Origin: an uncultured Sphingomonas sp.
Lineage (GTDB): Bacteria; Pseudomonadota; Alphaproteobacteria; Sphingomonadales; Sphingomonadaceae
Assembly (NCBI GenBank): GCA_913777295.1
Contig: CAJYRU010000283.1
Span: 1-42,912, forward strand
Length of the DNA stretch: 42,912 bases
Direction: 5' to 3'
The translations under genes and the position numbers were made by a program. Below are positions 1 through 9,484 of the stretch, piece after piece (the stretch's first letter is position 1; every line of letters starts with the position of its first letter). Under the pieces are notes generated by a model. The model saw nothing but the letters and a program-made list of their open reading frames with translations. It did not search any database and was not told where the DNA came from.

Positions 1-32
1 CTGTGGCGCGCGGGACAATAGGGGGACGGGAC

Positions 33-197
33 ATGGCAATCGAAAAGGGAAGCGCCTTTCTGCTCAAGATCGGTGACGGGGCCGAGCCGCCCGCCTTCGC
101 CACGATGGCGGGGCTGCGCACCACGCAGCTGTCGATCAATGGCGAGACGGTGGTGGTGACCAGCAAGGATTCGGGCGGCTGGCGCGAATTGCTGTAG
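33..197 (+). pseudogene. GTA/prophage major tail protein (TP901-1 family, GTA gp9-like), N-terminal fragment truncated by prophage left end
   Basis: MAIEKGSAFLLKIGDG...AGLRTTQLSINGETVVVTSKDSGGWRELL matches the N-terminus of TP901-1/GTA major tail proteins; the reading frame stops at a TAG formed by the prophage terminus TGTAG. Confidence 0.8.
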
Positions 198-300
198 GGG
201 GGCATGAACTGTAACACCGTGGGACGGCGGGATTGGCCGGGCCATTCTGGGCTATTCTGGGATGGGAATGGCTGAAAACGGGGCTTTTCGAGGCTGATCG

Positions 301-393
301 CCGGAAGTGTAACGCGTGTTACGGTTAGAGGGCCAAAATTGGCGTTGAAGCGCCCTTTCAACCCTATCGCCGGCCGTGATGTTACACTTCCGG
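301..393. repeat. Left-end 13-bp perfect inverted repeat CCGGAAGTGTAAC / GTTACACTTCCGG
   Basis: Arms 301-313 and 381-393; additional GTAAC-type boxes at 210-215 and 318-322. Confidence 0.7.
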
Positions 394-398
394 TTTCC

Positions 399-2003
399 TC
401 AATATGGTACGATCGTCCCCGTCTGTTTCTGCCCGGTATAGGGCGAGGCGACCGTGTTGGGCACGCCATCGGGAGCGTTGACGTTGCGATAGTAGATCAC
501 GCCGCCAGGCCCGCCGCCCTGGGTGTTATTATAGGCCCCCAAGACATAATTCATCGGCCCCACGACGGTCAGACCGTCGACCCAGACCTTGGTCGTCTGC
601 GGCCCCGTCTCGTCGTAATAGCCCGCCGCCACCGCGACCGCCGATAGCTTGGCACTATCCTTGAGCGGTGCCACCAAGCCGCTGGACTCCTGCGTCGCAC
701 GGGTCGAGGGACCGACCGTCATCCCCAGTCGCCAGGATCGGGCATCGCCGATGTCATGGACGATCCGGTTCGTGTTGTAGCGATAGACCGTATTGACGCT
801 GACCCCGACCGAGTGGCGGTGCTGGGTCGAACCGTTGGCCGAGCCATCGTTTACCGTCTGCGTGAACCCGCCCCATTCGGCGATCGTGTCCAGCTCGTAC
901 CATGTGAAATAGCCGTTCTCGGTGCCCTCCGTGCCCGTGCCAAAGGCGTCGATTGCATAGTCCGACACGACCGCGCGTTCCCAGACCACCGACCCGGAGG
1001 TGGTGAACAAGCTCGCGCCATTGGTCACATAGCCCTGATAGGTGTCGACCATCGAAATCGCCCAGCCGGACCGATTGGGCCAGCCGTTGAGCTGGAAATA
1101 CCCGCCCCACTGGTCCACCCCCCGCATGTAGAGCGAGAAATTTAGGTCCGGCCCGATCGCGAGGTAAAGCTGCCGCCCCGTCGCGCTGATATGCAGGTCG
1201 GCATCCGGCGCGCGGTTGTCGGACAGGCGGACCCAGATGCGCTTGGCCGACGTGTCGAGGAAGAACGCACCCTTCCCGAAAGTGTCCGCCGCGCGGTTGA
1301 TTTCCGCGATCGGATTGGCCGCATTCGCCACGCCATCCACCGGCACCGTGAGCAGGCCAAGGGGCCGCCCGAAGCGGTTGGAATAGCGCTCGTCCCACAT
1401 TTGCCGGTCGACCGGCTGCGTCGTGTACGTCGCCACATAGACACGCGGGTCGGCGGTCGCGGTGAAGGTCGGCAGCGCCGCCTCGTGCGACGAGATGACC
1501 TGCGCCGCGCGGGTGAAGCGCCCGTCCGTCACGGGCAGCGGATTGCCCGAGGCATCGCACGGCTCGACGACGAGATTGCGCGCCCCCAGCCAGGCCCCAA
1601 AATCGTCGGGAATGCCCGACCCGTCGACATTGGTCGCACGGTAGATGCCCGCCTGGGCCAGTACGCGCACCACCTGGGCGGTGGACTGCGCGCCCGCGCG
1701 CACCATCGCTTGCCGCAAGGAGCGGCAGCGGTTGGCCCAGGACAGGCAGTCCTTGGAATTGTCGCCGCCCGGCCCGACGAAGATCGTGACGGTCGGCGTC
1801 GGTCGCCGGGTCGTCACGTCGAAGGTGTGGCGATAGGTCCCGTCCGCCCCCCGAATGACGGTGAACGGCGGGACATGGCCGAAGCCGTCCGGCGGCGGCA
1901 AGGCGGCGGTGCCGACCGGCTGTCCGCCGATCAGCGGCACGGTCTGGGCGGCGGCGGGGGCGGCGACCAGCGCCGCCAGCATCAGGAGAAAGGCGCGCAT
2001 CAC
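399..2003 (-). CDS. Exported protein, probable right-handed beta-helix fold
   Basis: 534 aa; signal peptide MMRAFLLMLAALVAAPAAAQ; VTIFVGPGGDNSKDCLSWANRCRSLRQAM resembles entry to a parallel beta-helix domain. Confidence 0.6.
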   Translation of the reverse strand: MMRAFLLMLAALVAAPAAAQTVPLIGGQPVGTAALPPPDGFGHVPPFTVIRGADGTYRHTFDVTTRRPTPTVTIFVGPGGDNSKDCLSWANRCRSLRQAMVRAGAQSTAQVVRVLAQAGIYRATNVDGSGIPDDFGAWLGARNLVVEPCDASGNPLPVTDGRFTRAAQVISSHEAALPTFTATADPRVYVATYTTQPVDRQMWDERYSNRFGRPLGLLTVPVDGVANAANPIAEINRAADTFGKGAFFLDTSAKRIWVRLSDNRAPDADLHISATGRQLYLAIGPDLNFSLYMRGVDQWGGYFQLNGWPNRSGWAISMVDTYQGYVTNGASLFTTSGSVVWERAVVSDYAIDAFGTGTEGTENGYFTWYELDTIAEWGGFTQTVNDGSANGSTQHRHSVGVSVNTVYRYNTNRIVHDIGDARSWRLGMTVGPSTRATQESSGLVAPLKDSAKLSAVAVAAGYYDETGPQTTKVWVDGLTVVGPMNYVLGAYNNTQGGGPGGVIYYRNVNAPDGVPNTVASPYTGQKQTGTIVPY

Positions 2004-2455
2004 GGAATCCGGGCAAGAGTGACATTGCAGCCGGTCGTCCCGGCCAGGGTGACATCCACGATCGCGCTTGCGCCGACCGTCACCATGGTCCCGCCGCCGC
2101 TATCGGCCGCGTTGCGGGTCAGCATCGTGACCATGGTGACGCCATCCGGGCCGAGATAGCGCAGGGTCACGGTGCCGTAGGTCGAGCAGCCTTGGGTGAA
2201 GACGTAATTGCCGCCGAAGAGCGTCGCGGCGGACGACGGCACATTGGCCGTGGCCAGCCGGAACGCCTCGGCCCGCCCCGCGACGGGCAGCGGCGTCGCC
2301 GGGGTCACGCTGGTCGCGGGCGAGCCCGGCGCGCCGAAGGCGAGCGAGGATTGGGGAACGAAGCCGCCCGGCGCGGCGACCGGCTTCGTCTGGGCGGCGG
2401 CAACCCCAGGCGGGCCGAGCAGCGCCAGGGCGAGATAGAGCAATCGACGAGACAC
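2000..2455 (-). CDS. Exported hypothetical protein
   Basis: GTG start with GGAGG upstream; signal peptide VSRRLLYLALALLGPPGVAAAQ; overlaps the next CDS by 4 nt. Confidence 0.55.
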   Translation of the reverse strand: MSRRLLYLALALLGPPGVAAAQTKPVAAPGGFVPQSSLAFGAPGSPATSVTPATPLPVAGRAEAFRLATANVPSSAATLFGGNYVFTQGCSTYGTVTLRYLGPDGVTMVTMLTRNAADSGGGTMVTVGASAIVDVTLAGTTGCNVTLARIP

Positions 2456-2637
2456 ACAGACCTCCGAAGTGAGGCCGAGACGATGACGCCGATTTGCCCA
2501 CTTGTCGGGATGCGCTGACGCACCTAAATAGGTGATGTGCGCCGCGCGTGACACGGTGAATCTGCCAGCCGTAGGACCGGAGCAATCCGGGATCGCGTTG
2601 CGAGGGACGGCAGTCCTCGCCGCCCGGCGCACATCTC

Positions 2638-4437
2638 CTACCATGACGAGAGGCTTTCCAGCAGTGCCGCGAGTTCTTCGGCCTGCAAGACGCGCAGCGC
2701 GATAATTCCCAAGAGGCTGGGGCGCTTCGTTAGCCGAAGCATCGTCGCGCGTTCATCCGTGACATGGATCAGCACCGGATCGTCGCCATCGCGCAGAACG
2801 TGCGTAGGTCGTTCGACGAAATCGCCCAATCGGACATTCGCAAGGTCCACATCGGCGACCGTTTCACGCATGACGCTGGCGATGGGGCGCGCTGCCCGGA
2901 TCATGCGCCGCACTTCATCCGCAAGGGCGAGTGCAGGCGCTTCGCCCAGATGCTCGACCACTGCCGCAAAGCGGTCCGACGCGATGAAATCGTCCAGTGC
3001 GCGTTGCGTCGCGATCGGATCGGCCCGCGCCGCCTGCATCAAAGCTTCGGTTGCAAGCCGCCCCTTCTTTACGGTCGTCGTGCCATCCAGACCCTCCAGC
3101 GCGCCGATGGCGGTCGTGACCGGGCCGGGCGCAATGTCCGGCAATGCGGGGACCGGAGCCTGTCCACCGACCCGCTTGCCCGCTGCGATGTCGCGCAGCA
3201 ATTCACGCTCGCGCCCATAGCGGAAGCTTTGAAGGTACACTCTGTCGCGCGTGCCCGTCACCTTGATGACAGCGCATAGATAGCCATCGTCCTGCTTGTA
3301 GAGCACGAGGTGGTTGTCCCGATCTCGAATGATATGGTCCGGCTTGGCCCCCAATCCGGGCAGCTTTCGATAGTCGGCGACGGTCAATTCGCCGTGGCCA
3401 GCACTCCGTTCGGTCTTACCGAGCTGCTTGGCGAAGCTGTCGCTCGACAGCACCACGACGTGATTTTCTGCGCCCAGGAGGGAGCGCACCTCATCGGACA
3501 TGACCATCACCGGAAAGACGCCATTCGGCTCGGCCAGCGTCTCCAGAAAGGCGTCCGACTTGACCAGATCGGTCAGCACCGCGCGCGCCGCCTTGGGGTC
3601 GATCGGGGCCATGGCCTCCAGCGAGCGGGTCGCCTTTTCGGCGACCGCCTGCATCCCGAACGCCCCCGGATTATACGCGAAGCCAGGCCCGATCCCGACC
3701 GGCACCGCCTCGGGCTTGTCCGCGCCCTTGCGCCAGAAGGTGCGCAGCCGCCCGCCGACCTGCCCGTCTTCGGTCATCCACCCGATGCGGACCAGCTCGG
3801 CCTCGGTCGTGACGCGGTAGCCCAGCCGGTCGAGGTCGGCCTGGGAAAGCTGGCGCACCGAACAGCGGCACCCCCAGTCATTGGGCGGATAGAAGATCGC
3901 CCAGGCCGGATGGTCGACGGGCAGGATGATGCGGAACGGGAAAGCCGGGTCATTGCCGCCCCAGCGCCGATGCAGCGGCCGGGTCCGGTCGTCGCCGATC
4001 GACACGTACATCAGGTACGGCCGGACATCCTTCATCTCCTGAATGCGCTTCCACCGCCCGGCCGCGCGGCTGATGCGCAAATTGGTGTCGTAGATGGTCC
4101 GCAGGCGTCGGCCGCTGACGAAGACGGGGCCGGCGGTGCCGGTCAGCGCCTCATTCTCGACCATGCCCCACCACCCGGCCTTCTTCAGCTCGGGGACGAG
4201 GCCCGCCTTCCATTGCTCCAGCGTCCCGCCGTCGCGCATGACCTTGTCCAGCGACTGGCGGATGGTCGCCAGCAGGTCGAGATTGGCGACCTTGGCGACG
4301 GTAAAGGCGCGGGCGTGGTCGGCCTGCCACATCTCGGTCCAGTGGACGGTCGGGCGGAGCTTGTCCCGCGCCTCGAACGCCGCCACGGTGTCGGTGGCGG
4401 GGAGGTTGATGGTTGCGCGGAGCGAGGGGTCAGGCAT
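2638..4437 (-). CDS. Phage head morphogenesis protein (Mu gpF family) with C-terminal PBECR-like nuclease-fold domains
   Basis: 599 aa; MuF signature RPLHRRWGG...PPNDWGCRCSVRQLS; C-terminal GHGELTVADYRKLPGL..PDHIIRDRDNHLVLYKQDDGYLCAVIKV typical of PBECR-type domains. Confidence 0.8.
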   Translation of the reverse strand: MPDPSLRATINLPATDTVAAFEARDKLRPTVHWTEMWQADHARAFTVAKVANLDLLATIRQSLDKVMRDGGTLEQWKAGLVPELKKAGWWGMVENEALTGTAGPVFVSGRRLRTIYDTNLRISRAAGRWKRIQEMKDVRPYLMYVSIGDDRTRPLHRRWGGNDPAFPFRIILPVDHPAWAIFYPPNDWGCRCSVRQLSQADLDRLGYRVTTEAELVRIGWMTEDGQVGGRLRTFWRKGADKPEAVPVGIGPGFAYNPGAFGMQAVAEKATRSLEAMAPIDPKAARAVLTDLVKSDAFLETLAEPNGVFPVMVMSDEVRSLLGAENHVVVLSSDSFAKQLGKTERSAGHGELTVADYRKLPGLGAKPDHIIRDRDNHLVLYKQDDGYLCAVIKVTGTRDRVYLQSFRYGRERELLRDIAAGKRVGGQAPVPALPDIAPGPVTTAIGALEGLDGTTTVKKGRLATEALMQAARADPIATQRALDDFIASDRFAAVVEHLGEAPALALADEVRRMIRAARPIASVMRETVADVDLANVRLGDFVERPTHVLRDGDDPVLIHVTDERATMLRLTKRPSLLGIIALRVLQAEELAALLESLSSW

Positions 4438-5170
4438 TGGCCGCCCGCTTCACGGCATAGAATTGGGCGATGCGATTGCAGGCGATCTCGAAATATTCCG
4501 GGTTGACCTCGCACCCGATGAATTTCCGTCCTGTTTGCAGTGCGGCCAGTCCGGTCGAGCCGGAGCCCATGAACGGGTCGGCGATCACCTCGCCACAAAT
4601 CTCTAGCATGTCGGCGAGCAGGGCAACCGGCTTGCCCGCGACGTGATGCTTGCGTTCCGAATTGACGGCGCGGCGGAATACGCCCGGCACGCACGGCCCG
4701 GCGTCGGCCATCGGCCCATTGCTTCCCCAGACCAGATACTCGGCCTGGTTGCGGTAGCGCCCGCGTTGGGGACGCGCGCCCTCCGTCTTGTCCCACACGG
4801 CCAGTCCGCGCCAGACCCAGCCGCCCGCCTGGATCGCGTCGGCCGTCGTCGGAAGCTGCCGCCAATCGGTGAAAGCGCCCAGGATCGCGCCTGGGCGGGC
4901 GATTTCCCGCGCAAGGCCCGTCCAGATCGCCGACCAATAGGCATAGCCGCGCTGGTCGCGATTATCGCCGCTGAAATCCGGGTACAGATGCCGCGACTCC
5001 GATCCCTGATACTTGACCGTCGTGCGGGCGGCGCGGTCCCCTCGGTACAGTCCGCCCGAGCTATAGGGCGGATCGGTGAGAACTGCGTCGATGACCGGGA
5101 GCTGCGGCAGCACAGACAGGCAATCGCCCAGATACAGGGTCGCATCGCCGATGGTTTCGACACGAATCAA
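4430..5170 (-). CDS. Site-specific DNA methyltransferase (N6-adenine/N4-cytosine type)
   Basis: DPPY motif followed by C-terminal DPFMGSGSTGLAAL (DPPY first, FxGxG last). Confidence 0.85.
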   Translation of the reverse strand: MIRVETIGDATLYLGDCLSVLPQLPVIDAVLTDPPYSSGGLYRGDRAARTTVKYQGSESRHLYPDFSGDNRDQRGYAYWSAIWTGLAREIARPGAILGAFTDWRQLPTTADAIQAGGWVWRGLAVWDKTEGARPQRGRYRNQAEYLVWGSNGPMADAGPCVPGVFRRAVNSERKHHVAGKPVALLADMLEICGEVIADPFMGSGSTGLAALQTGRKFIGCEVNPEYFEIACNRIAQFYAVKRAANA

Positions 5171-5346
5171 GAAAGCACCTCGTAAAACTCGATGTCATGG
5201 GGCCGCCCTGTCAGCGACCAGCGGCATCCGGTGCGGCCATCGGCAGGCCAGCCGCCGGGGACGCCGAAACGGTCGCCGTTCCGCAGCGTGCCGGTGACGC
5301 GCTTGGCCGTGGCCTCACGCGGACAATGTCCGGGGTTGCGCCTCAC
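5167..5346 (-). CDS. Small hypothetical phage protein
   Basis: 59 aa, GTG start, overlaps neighbours by a few nt as in a translationally coupled operon. Confidence 0.4.
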   Translation of the reverse strand: MRRNPGHCPREATAKRVTGTLRNGDRFGVPGGWPADGRTGCRWSLTGRPHDIEFYEVLS

Positions 5347-5801
5347 AGCAGCCCCTCGGCCTGCGCGTCGCGATACTCGTCGCGCGCGTCGGCCATGCGG
5401 GCCTGGAACCAGGTCCAGGCATAGTCGGGGCCGCGTTCGCCGGTCGCAAGGACGTGGAAATGCAGGGCGATCGCGCTGGAGCGCGTCAGCTTGCCCGGCT
5501 CGGAATGGCGGTCGAGGAAGCGGCGCGCCTTGTCGAGCTGCGCCTCCATCTGCGCGGCCTGGTCGTCCCAGCGCTGACGGACCGCAGCGCGCAGGTCCCA
5601 GCCGGTCAGCCAGTGCCGAACGAGGTGGCGCGGGCATTCGGGCGGCGGCCGATCGCGACTGGGCGCGACCCAGCCCAAGGGCCGCCGGGCCTCGGACGGA
5701 TAGCTGTCGTCCAGGTCATTGATGCCCCGCCGGATCCAAGCGGCGGCGATTTCGCCGTCGTCCGGCTGGCGCTGGCGACGCGGCGGCGGGCGGCGCTTCA
5801 C
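5343..5801 (-). CDS. Hypothetical phage protein
   Basis: 152 aa from GTG at 5801; overlaps both adjacent CDSs by 4 nt. Confidence 0.55.
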   Translation of the reverse strand: MKRRPPPRRQRQPDDGEIAAAWIRRGINDLDDSYPSEARRPLGWVAPSRDRPPPECPRHLVRHWLTGWDLRAAVRQRWDDQAAQMEAQLDKARRFLDRHSEPGKLTRSSAIALHFHVLATGERGPDYAWTWFQARMADARDEYRDAQAEGLL

Positions 5802-6145
5802 GGCTTCACCGTGTCGAGCATGTCGCGGCCCGCCTGGGACAGGCGCAGGAAGGGCATGGATTCGCTGTTGAGCGACCATGTCTTCAGCCCGAAATGCTCG
5901 ATCAGCGCGGGTCGGTCGCGGGCGCGTTGCAGCAGCGTTGCAAGGGTCCGCCAGCGCACCCCGGTCCGCAGCACGTCCGGGACGTGGCGCGGCGAGGTCG
6001 GATGCACCGCCAGCATGGCGCGACGCTGGGCGGGCGACAGCGCGGCCCAGCGAGCGTGGCGCTTGGCGTCGCAGGCCTCGCACGGGCAGCGGTCCTTGGG
6101 CGGAATGTGCGGGAGCGTGTCCCGGTCCCAGCGTGGCGCGGCCAT
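5798..6145 (-). CDS. Hypothetical phage protein
   Basis: 115 aa from ATG at 6145; contains a CPCEAC cysteine cluster; coupled with neighbours. Confidence 0.55.
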   Translation of the reverse strand: MAAPRWDRDTLPHIPPKDRCPCEACDAKRHARWAALSPAQRRAMLAVHPTSPRHVPDVLRTGVRWRTLATLLQRARDRPALIEHFGLKTWSLNSESMPFLRLSQAGRDMLDTVKP

Positions 6146-6147
6146 GG

Positions 6148-6321
6148 TCAGCGCCGGTCCCGGCACGGCGCGCAGCGGCCGCCGATCAGGCGCGGCGAGG
6201 CCCAGCCGCATTCCCGGCATTCCCCGGCGACGCCCTTCGCCACCGGCTGGCGCGCGGCGGCGATCAGGCGCGACAGCGCGCGATCGGCGACGGCATTGGC
6301 CAGATCGACATCGTCGGCCAT
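6148..6321 (-). CDS. Small zinc-ribbon-like protein
   Basis: 57 aa MADDVDLANAVADRALSRLIAAARQPVAKGVAGECRECGWASPRLIGGRCAPCRDRR; two CxxC knuckles; ATG overlaps the portal stop codon; below the 60-aa ORF-track cutoff. Confidence 0.6.
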   Translation of the reverse strand: MADDVDLANAVADRALSRLIAAARQPVAKGVAGECRECGWASPRLIGGRCAPCRDRR

Positions 6322-7889
6322 CAGCGCGCCTCCGCGCCGGTCAGCGCCTGGACCTGGGCGGCGAAGGTCGCGCGCGCCAGCCGCTCGGCCAGGCGCTCGG
6401 CCGCGTCATCGGCGGCGGCGGCCTCCAGCGTGGCGATCGCGTCCTCGACCGATCCGGCCGCGCGGAGCTTGTCGACCAGCGGCGCGATCATCGCGGCGGC
6501 CGAGGCGGTCCAGCCGTCGTCCGCCATCGCCGCATCCACCGCATCGTCGATGTCGTCGCGGTTCGGACTGGCGGCGGGCTCGGCCAGCGCGATCGCCGGG
6601 TCGGCGGGCGCATCCTCGACCGGCGGCACGTCGTCATTGGCGGGCGGCGGCGCAGGTCGGGACGCCTGGGGATCGACCGGCGGCGGCGTCGCCGCGCGGA
6701 CATAGCCGTCGCCGTAGCGGTCCTTGAAGCTTTCCTCGGTCCGCACCCAGCCCAGCTCGGCCAGCGCCTTGTCCGTCTCGGCCGCCGTCTTGAGGTCGTC
6801 TTCCTTCTCGACGATCCGCACGACCGTCGGACTGGCGACATCCGCGCCGAAATTCAGGTCGGTCCACCAGCGCGCGGGGCCGGAATTGAAGGTGTCGGCG
6901 AGCAGATCGGCGTCGGCCTTCACCACCTCCAGCTTTACGTCGGCATGGACCTGCCCCTGCGCCTTGGACGACCCGTTGTCGGTGGTCATCGTCTGGGACA
7001 GGATGATCTTGGCGATGCAGCCGTCCATGTACCGGCACACGGCGGCGAAATCGGCCCCCGACTGGGCGAGCGTCAGCAACTCGACATCCATGCCCGCCGG
7101 GATGGCAAAGCCGGAGTCATTGGCGATCGCCTGGATCGCCATCAGCAGCTTGTCGATCTCCTTCGCGGACGAGCCGCGCGGATAGGTGCCCTTGGCGGTC
7201 GGCACCGAGAATTTGTCGAGGAAGATATTCCAGAAGCGGACGCCGTTCCGCTTGAACTGGACCGGCCAGTAAAGCCACTCGGCCAGGCCTTCGCCGTACA
7301 CCTGGTCGTCGTCGGTGCCCCCGGCGCGCACCACCCAGAATTTGCGGTCCGGCAGCACCTCGCCCTGCGGCGCGGCGCGGGTGAGCAGGCGCAGCCGGTC
7401 GTCCTTGTCGAAGCGGAAACGGCGCGCATGGCGGACATGGATCGGGCGGCACTTCGCGCCCGGCACCCAGTCCAGCAGGCCGTCGAGCGAACCCCAGTTC
7501 AGCTCGCCGACCGAGATGCCATAGAAGCTGGCCCACAGCATCTTTTCGGTGACGAGGTCCCAGCCGATCCGCTCCAGCGTCTCGGTCAGCGCCTCGGCCG
7601 CCTGGACCGAGCGAGGGTCGTCCTCGTCGCCGGGCAGCACGTCCCATTCGCGGCTGACCACCGCGCGGATGCGCTGTTCCATGCAGGACTTGACCTGATC
7701 GTCCTTGCGGATGCGCTCGTACACGCCCCAGTCGACCACGCCCCACAGGCGGCGATCGAGCGGCTGTTGCAGCTCCTGGACGAAGGGGCGCGTGATGTCG
7801 CGGCCATCGCCGGTCGAGGCGATTTCGTTCGTCAGGTCGGCCGGAAGGGCGGCGACTTTGCCGCCGCCCCGCTTGTTCTTTTTCGCCAT
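6321..7889 (-). CDS. Phage portal protein (DUF935, Mu gp29-like)
   Basis: 522 aa; DUF935-like KDDQVKSCMEQRIRAVVSREWDV..., position next to terminase. Confidence 0.85.
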   Translation of the reverse strand: MAKKNKRGGGKVAALPADLTNEIASTGDGRDITRPFVQELQQPLDRRLWGVVDWGVYERIRKDDQVKSCMEQRIRAVVSREWDVLPGDEDDPRSVQAAEALTETLERIGWDLVTEKMLWASFYGISVGELNWGSLDGLLDWVPGAKCRPIHVRHARRFRFDKDDRLRLLTRAAPQGEVLPDRKFWVVRAGGTDDDQVYGEGLAEWLYWPVQFKRNGVRFWNIFLDKFSVPTAKGTYPRGSSAKEIDKLLMAIQAIANDSGFAIPAGMDVELLTLAQSGADFAAVCRYMDGCIAKIILSQTMTTDNGSSKAQGQVHADVKLEVVKADADLLADTFNSGPARWWTDLNFGADVASPTVVRIVEKEDDLKTAAETDKALAELGWVRTEESFKDRYGDGYVRAATPPPVDPQASRPAPPPANDDVPPVEDAPADPAIALAEPAASPNRDDIDDAVDAAMADDGWTASAAAMIAPLVDKLRAAGSVEDAIATLEAAAADDAAERLAERLARATFAAQVQALTGAEAR

Positions 7890-9484
7890 TACCAATCCCC
7901 CGCGCGGCCGAAGTCGGCGCGCCGCCGGACGGTGCCGAAGCCCGTGTCCGTATTTTCGTACTCGCCGCCCATCGATCGCGGCTGGTCGGCGGCGTGGGTC
8001 TCGACCGGCTGGACGTCCTCGTCCGCCGCGCCGACCAGATTCATCAGCGCGATCGAATAGTCGCCGTGGCGCTTGCCCTTTTCGCCGTCCGCCTTGGTCG
8101 CGACGCGATCGACGACCTTGGGCACGCCGCGCACCATCTTGACCTGCCGCAGGTCGTCCTTGACGCCCTCGTCACGCGGAATGAGCATCGTCCGGTCCTC
8201 GAACCGGGCCTTCATGCGGGGCATCCGGGCGAGGTATGTCGCCTCGGTCGCCATCACCGACTCGATGCGGTCCGCCCCGTATTTTTCCTGCATGTCCTCG
8301 GCGAGCTGCTGGCCGTTGCCGCGACCATCCATCTTGCCCGCCGCCCAGAGCGGCAGCGTGTCACATAGCCAGCACAGGATTTTGAATTGCGCCCAGAAGG
8401 GCACGTTGCGCATTTCCAGGCCGAGCCGGTTGTGCAGGACACAGGCCGCGTCCTCCTGTCCGGCCGCGATCACCGAAAGGTCGTTGCTGCGCGCAAAGTC
8501 CTGACCGAAGAAGGACGGGCGGTGCGGGTCGAACAGCGCGACGACCGGTAACAGCTCGCGCTCGATCCAGTCGTCCAGCCACTTCTCACGCCAGACCCGC
8601 ACCGCCTCGCGCAGCGCGTCGCCGATCGGCGTCGCCACGCTGTCGGCCGCGACCAGCAAGCCGCCCGCCCTGTCCCATTCCTTGCCCAGCGTCAGGCGCA
8701 CGACATGATGATCGGGCGACATGCAGGCGTCGATCGTGGCGGCGGGCAGGTAGATGCCAGACCCCTTGGCAGGGATCACGTCCAGCTCTTCGTCCGCGCC
8801 GTCGGCGTAGAATTTGCGCAGATCGGCTTCCCAGGCGGCCTCGGCCTCGGGCGTCCACGCCACTCCGGTCCGAAGGCAGATGCGCTTGTAAAGCCCTTCC
8901 TCCAGCGCGCGGGCGAGCGTCACCTTCTGGATGATGCCGCCCCGCTTGCCGCTGCGGATATTCTCGATCAGCTCGGCAAAGGGATTGTCGGCACCATCAT
9001 GGGTGGAGATGACGACGACGCGCCCGCCCCACATGGTCAGCGCCATGGCGGCCTTGATGACGCCGTCCAGATCGTCATGAAAGGCGGCTTCATCAATGAT
9101 GACGCTGCCCTGCATACCGCGCAGGCTGCGCGGCTTGGACGACAGCGCCACGATCGATTTGCCGGAGGGGAAGTCGATGCGCAGCGACAGGATGCCGCGC
9201 TCCGACCCGTCGTCGAACAGGAACTCGTCGGACGCGCTCGCGGCCTGATTGAACGCCTTCGCGAAATCGGCGCAATAGCCGATAAATTCGCGCGTCATGT
9301 CCTTGTTGTAGGCCAGGTAAAAGACGTTCTGGGGCCGCTCGGCCGGGGACGCGACCATCACCGCATCCGACGCAAAGCCATAGGTCAGGCCGGTGCGACG
9401 CGACTTTTCCGACACGAACAGCTTGGTGGTGCGGCTAAGCTCGATCGCCTCAATCTGATAGGGCAGCAGGACGGCGGTCGTCAC
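7889..9484 (-). CDS. Phage terminase large subunit (Mu gp28-like)
   Basis: SEKSRRTGLTYGFASDAV ATPase region, SVIIDEAAFHDD Walker B, downstream nuclease region. Confidence 0.88.
   Translation of the reverse strand: MTTAVLLPYQIEAIELSRTTKLFVSEKSRRTGLTYGFASDAVMVASPAERPQNVFYLAYNKDMTREFIGYCADFAKAFNQAASASDEFLFDDGSERGILSLRIDFPSGKSIVALSSKPRSLRGMQGSVIIDEAAFHDDLDGVIKAAMALTMWGGRVVVISTHDGADNPFAELIENIRSGKRGGIIQKVTLARALEEGLYKRICLRTGVAWTPEAEAAWEADLRKFYADGADEELDVIPAKGSGIYLPAATIDACMSPDHHVVRLTLGKEWDRAGGLLVAADSVATPIGDALREAVRVWREKWLDDWIERELLPVVALFDPHRPSFFGQDFARSNDLSVIAAGQEDAACVLHNRLGLEMRNVPFWAQFKILCWLCDTLPLWAAGKMDGRGNGQQLAEDMQEKYGADRIESVMATEATYLARMPRMKARFEDRTMLIPRDEGVKDDLRQVKMVRGVPKVVDRVATKADGEKGKRHGDYSIALMNLVGAADEDVQPVETHAADQPRSMGGEYENTDTGFGTVRRRADFGRAGDW

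Noticed and set aside
5454-8060. 868-aa plus-strand ORF opposite portal and neighbouring genes
   Set aside because: Shadow ORF from high GC; Arg/Gly/His-rich, while the opposite strand encodes recognisable phage proteins.
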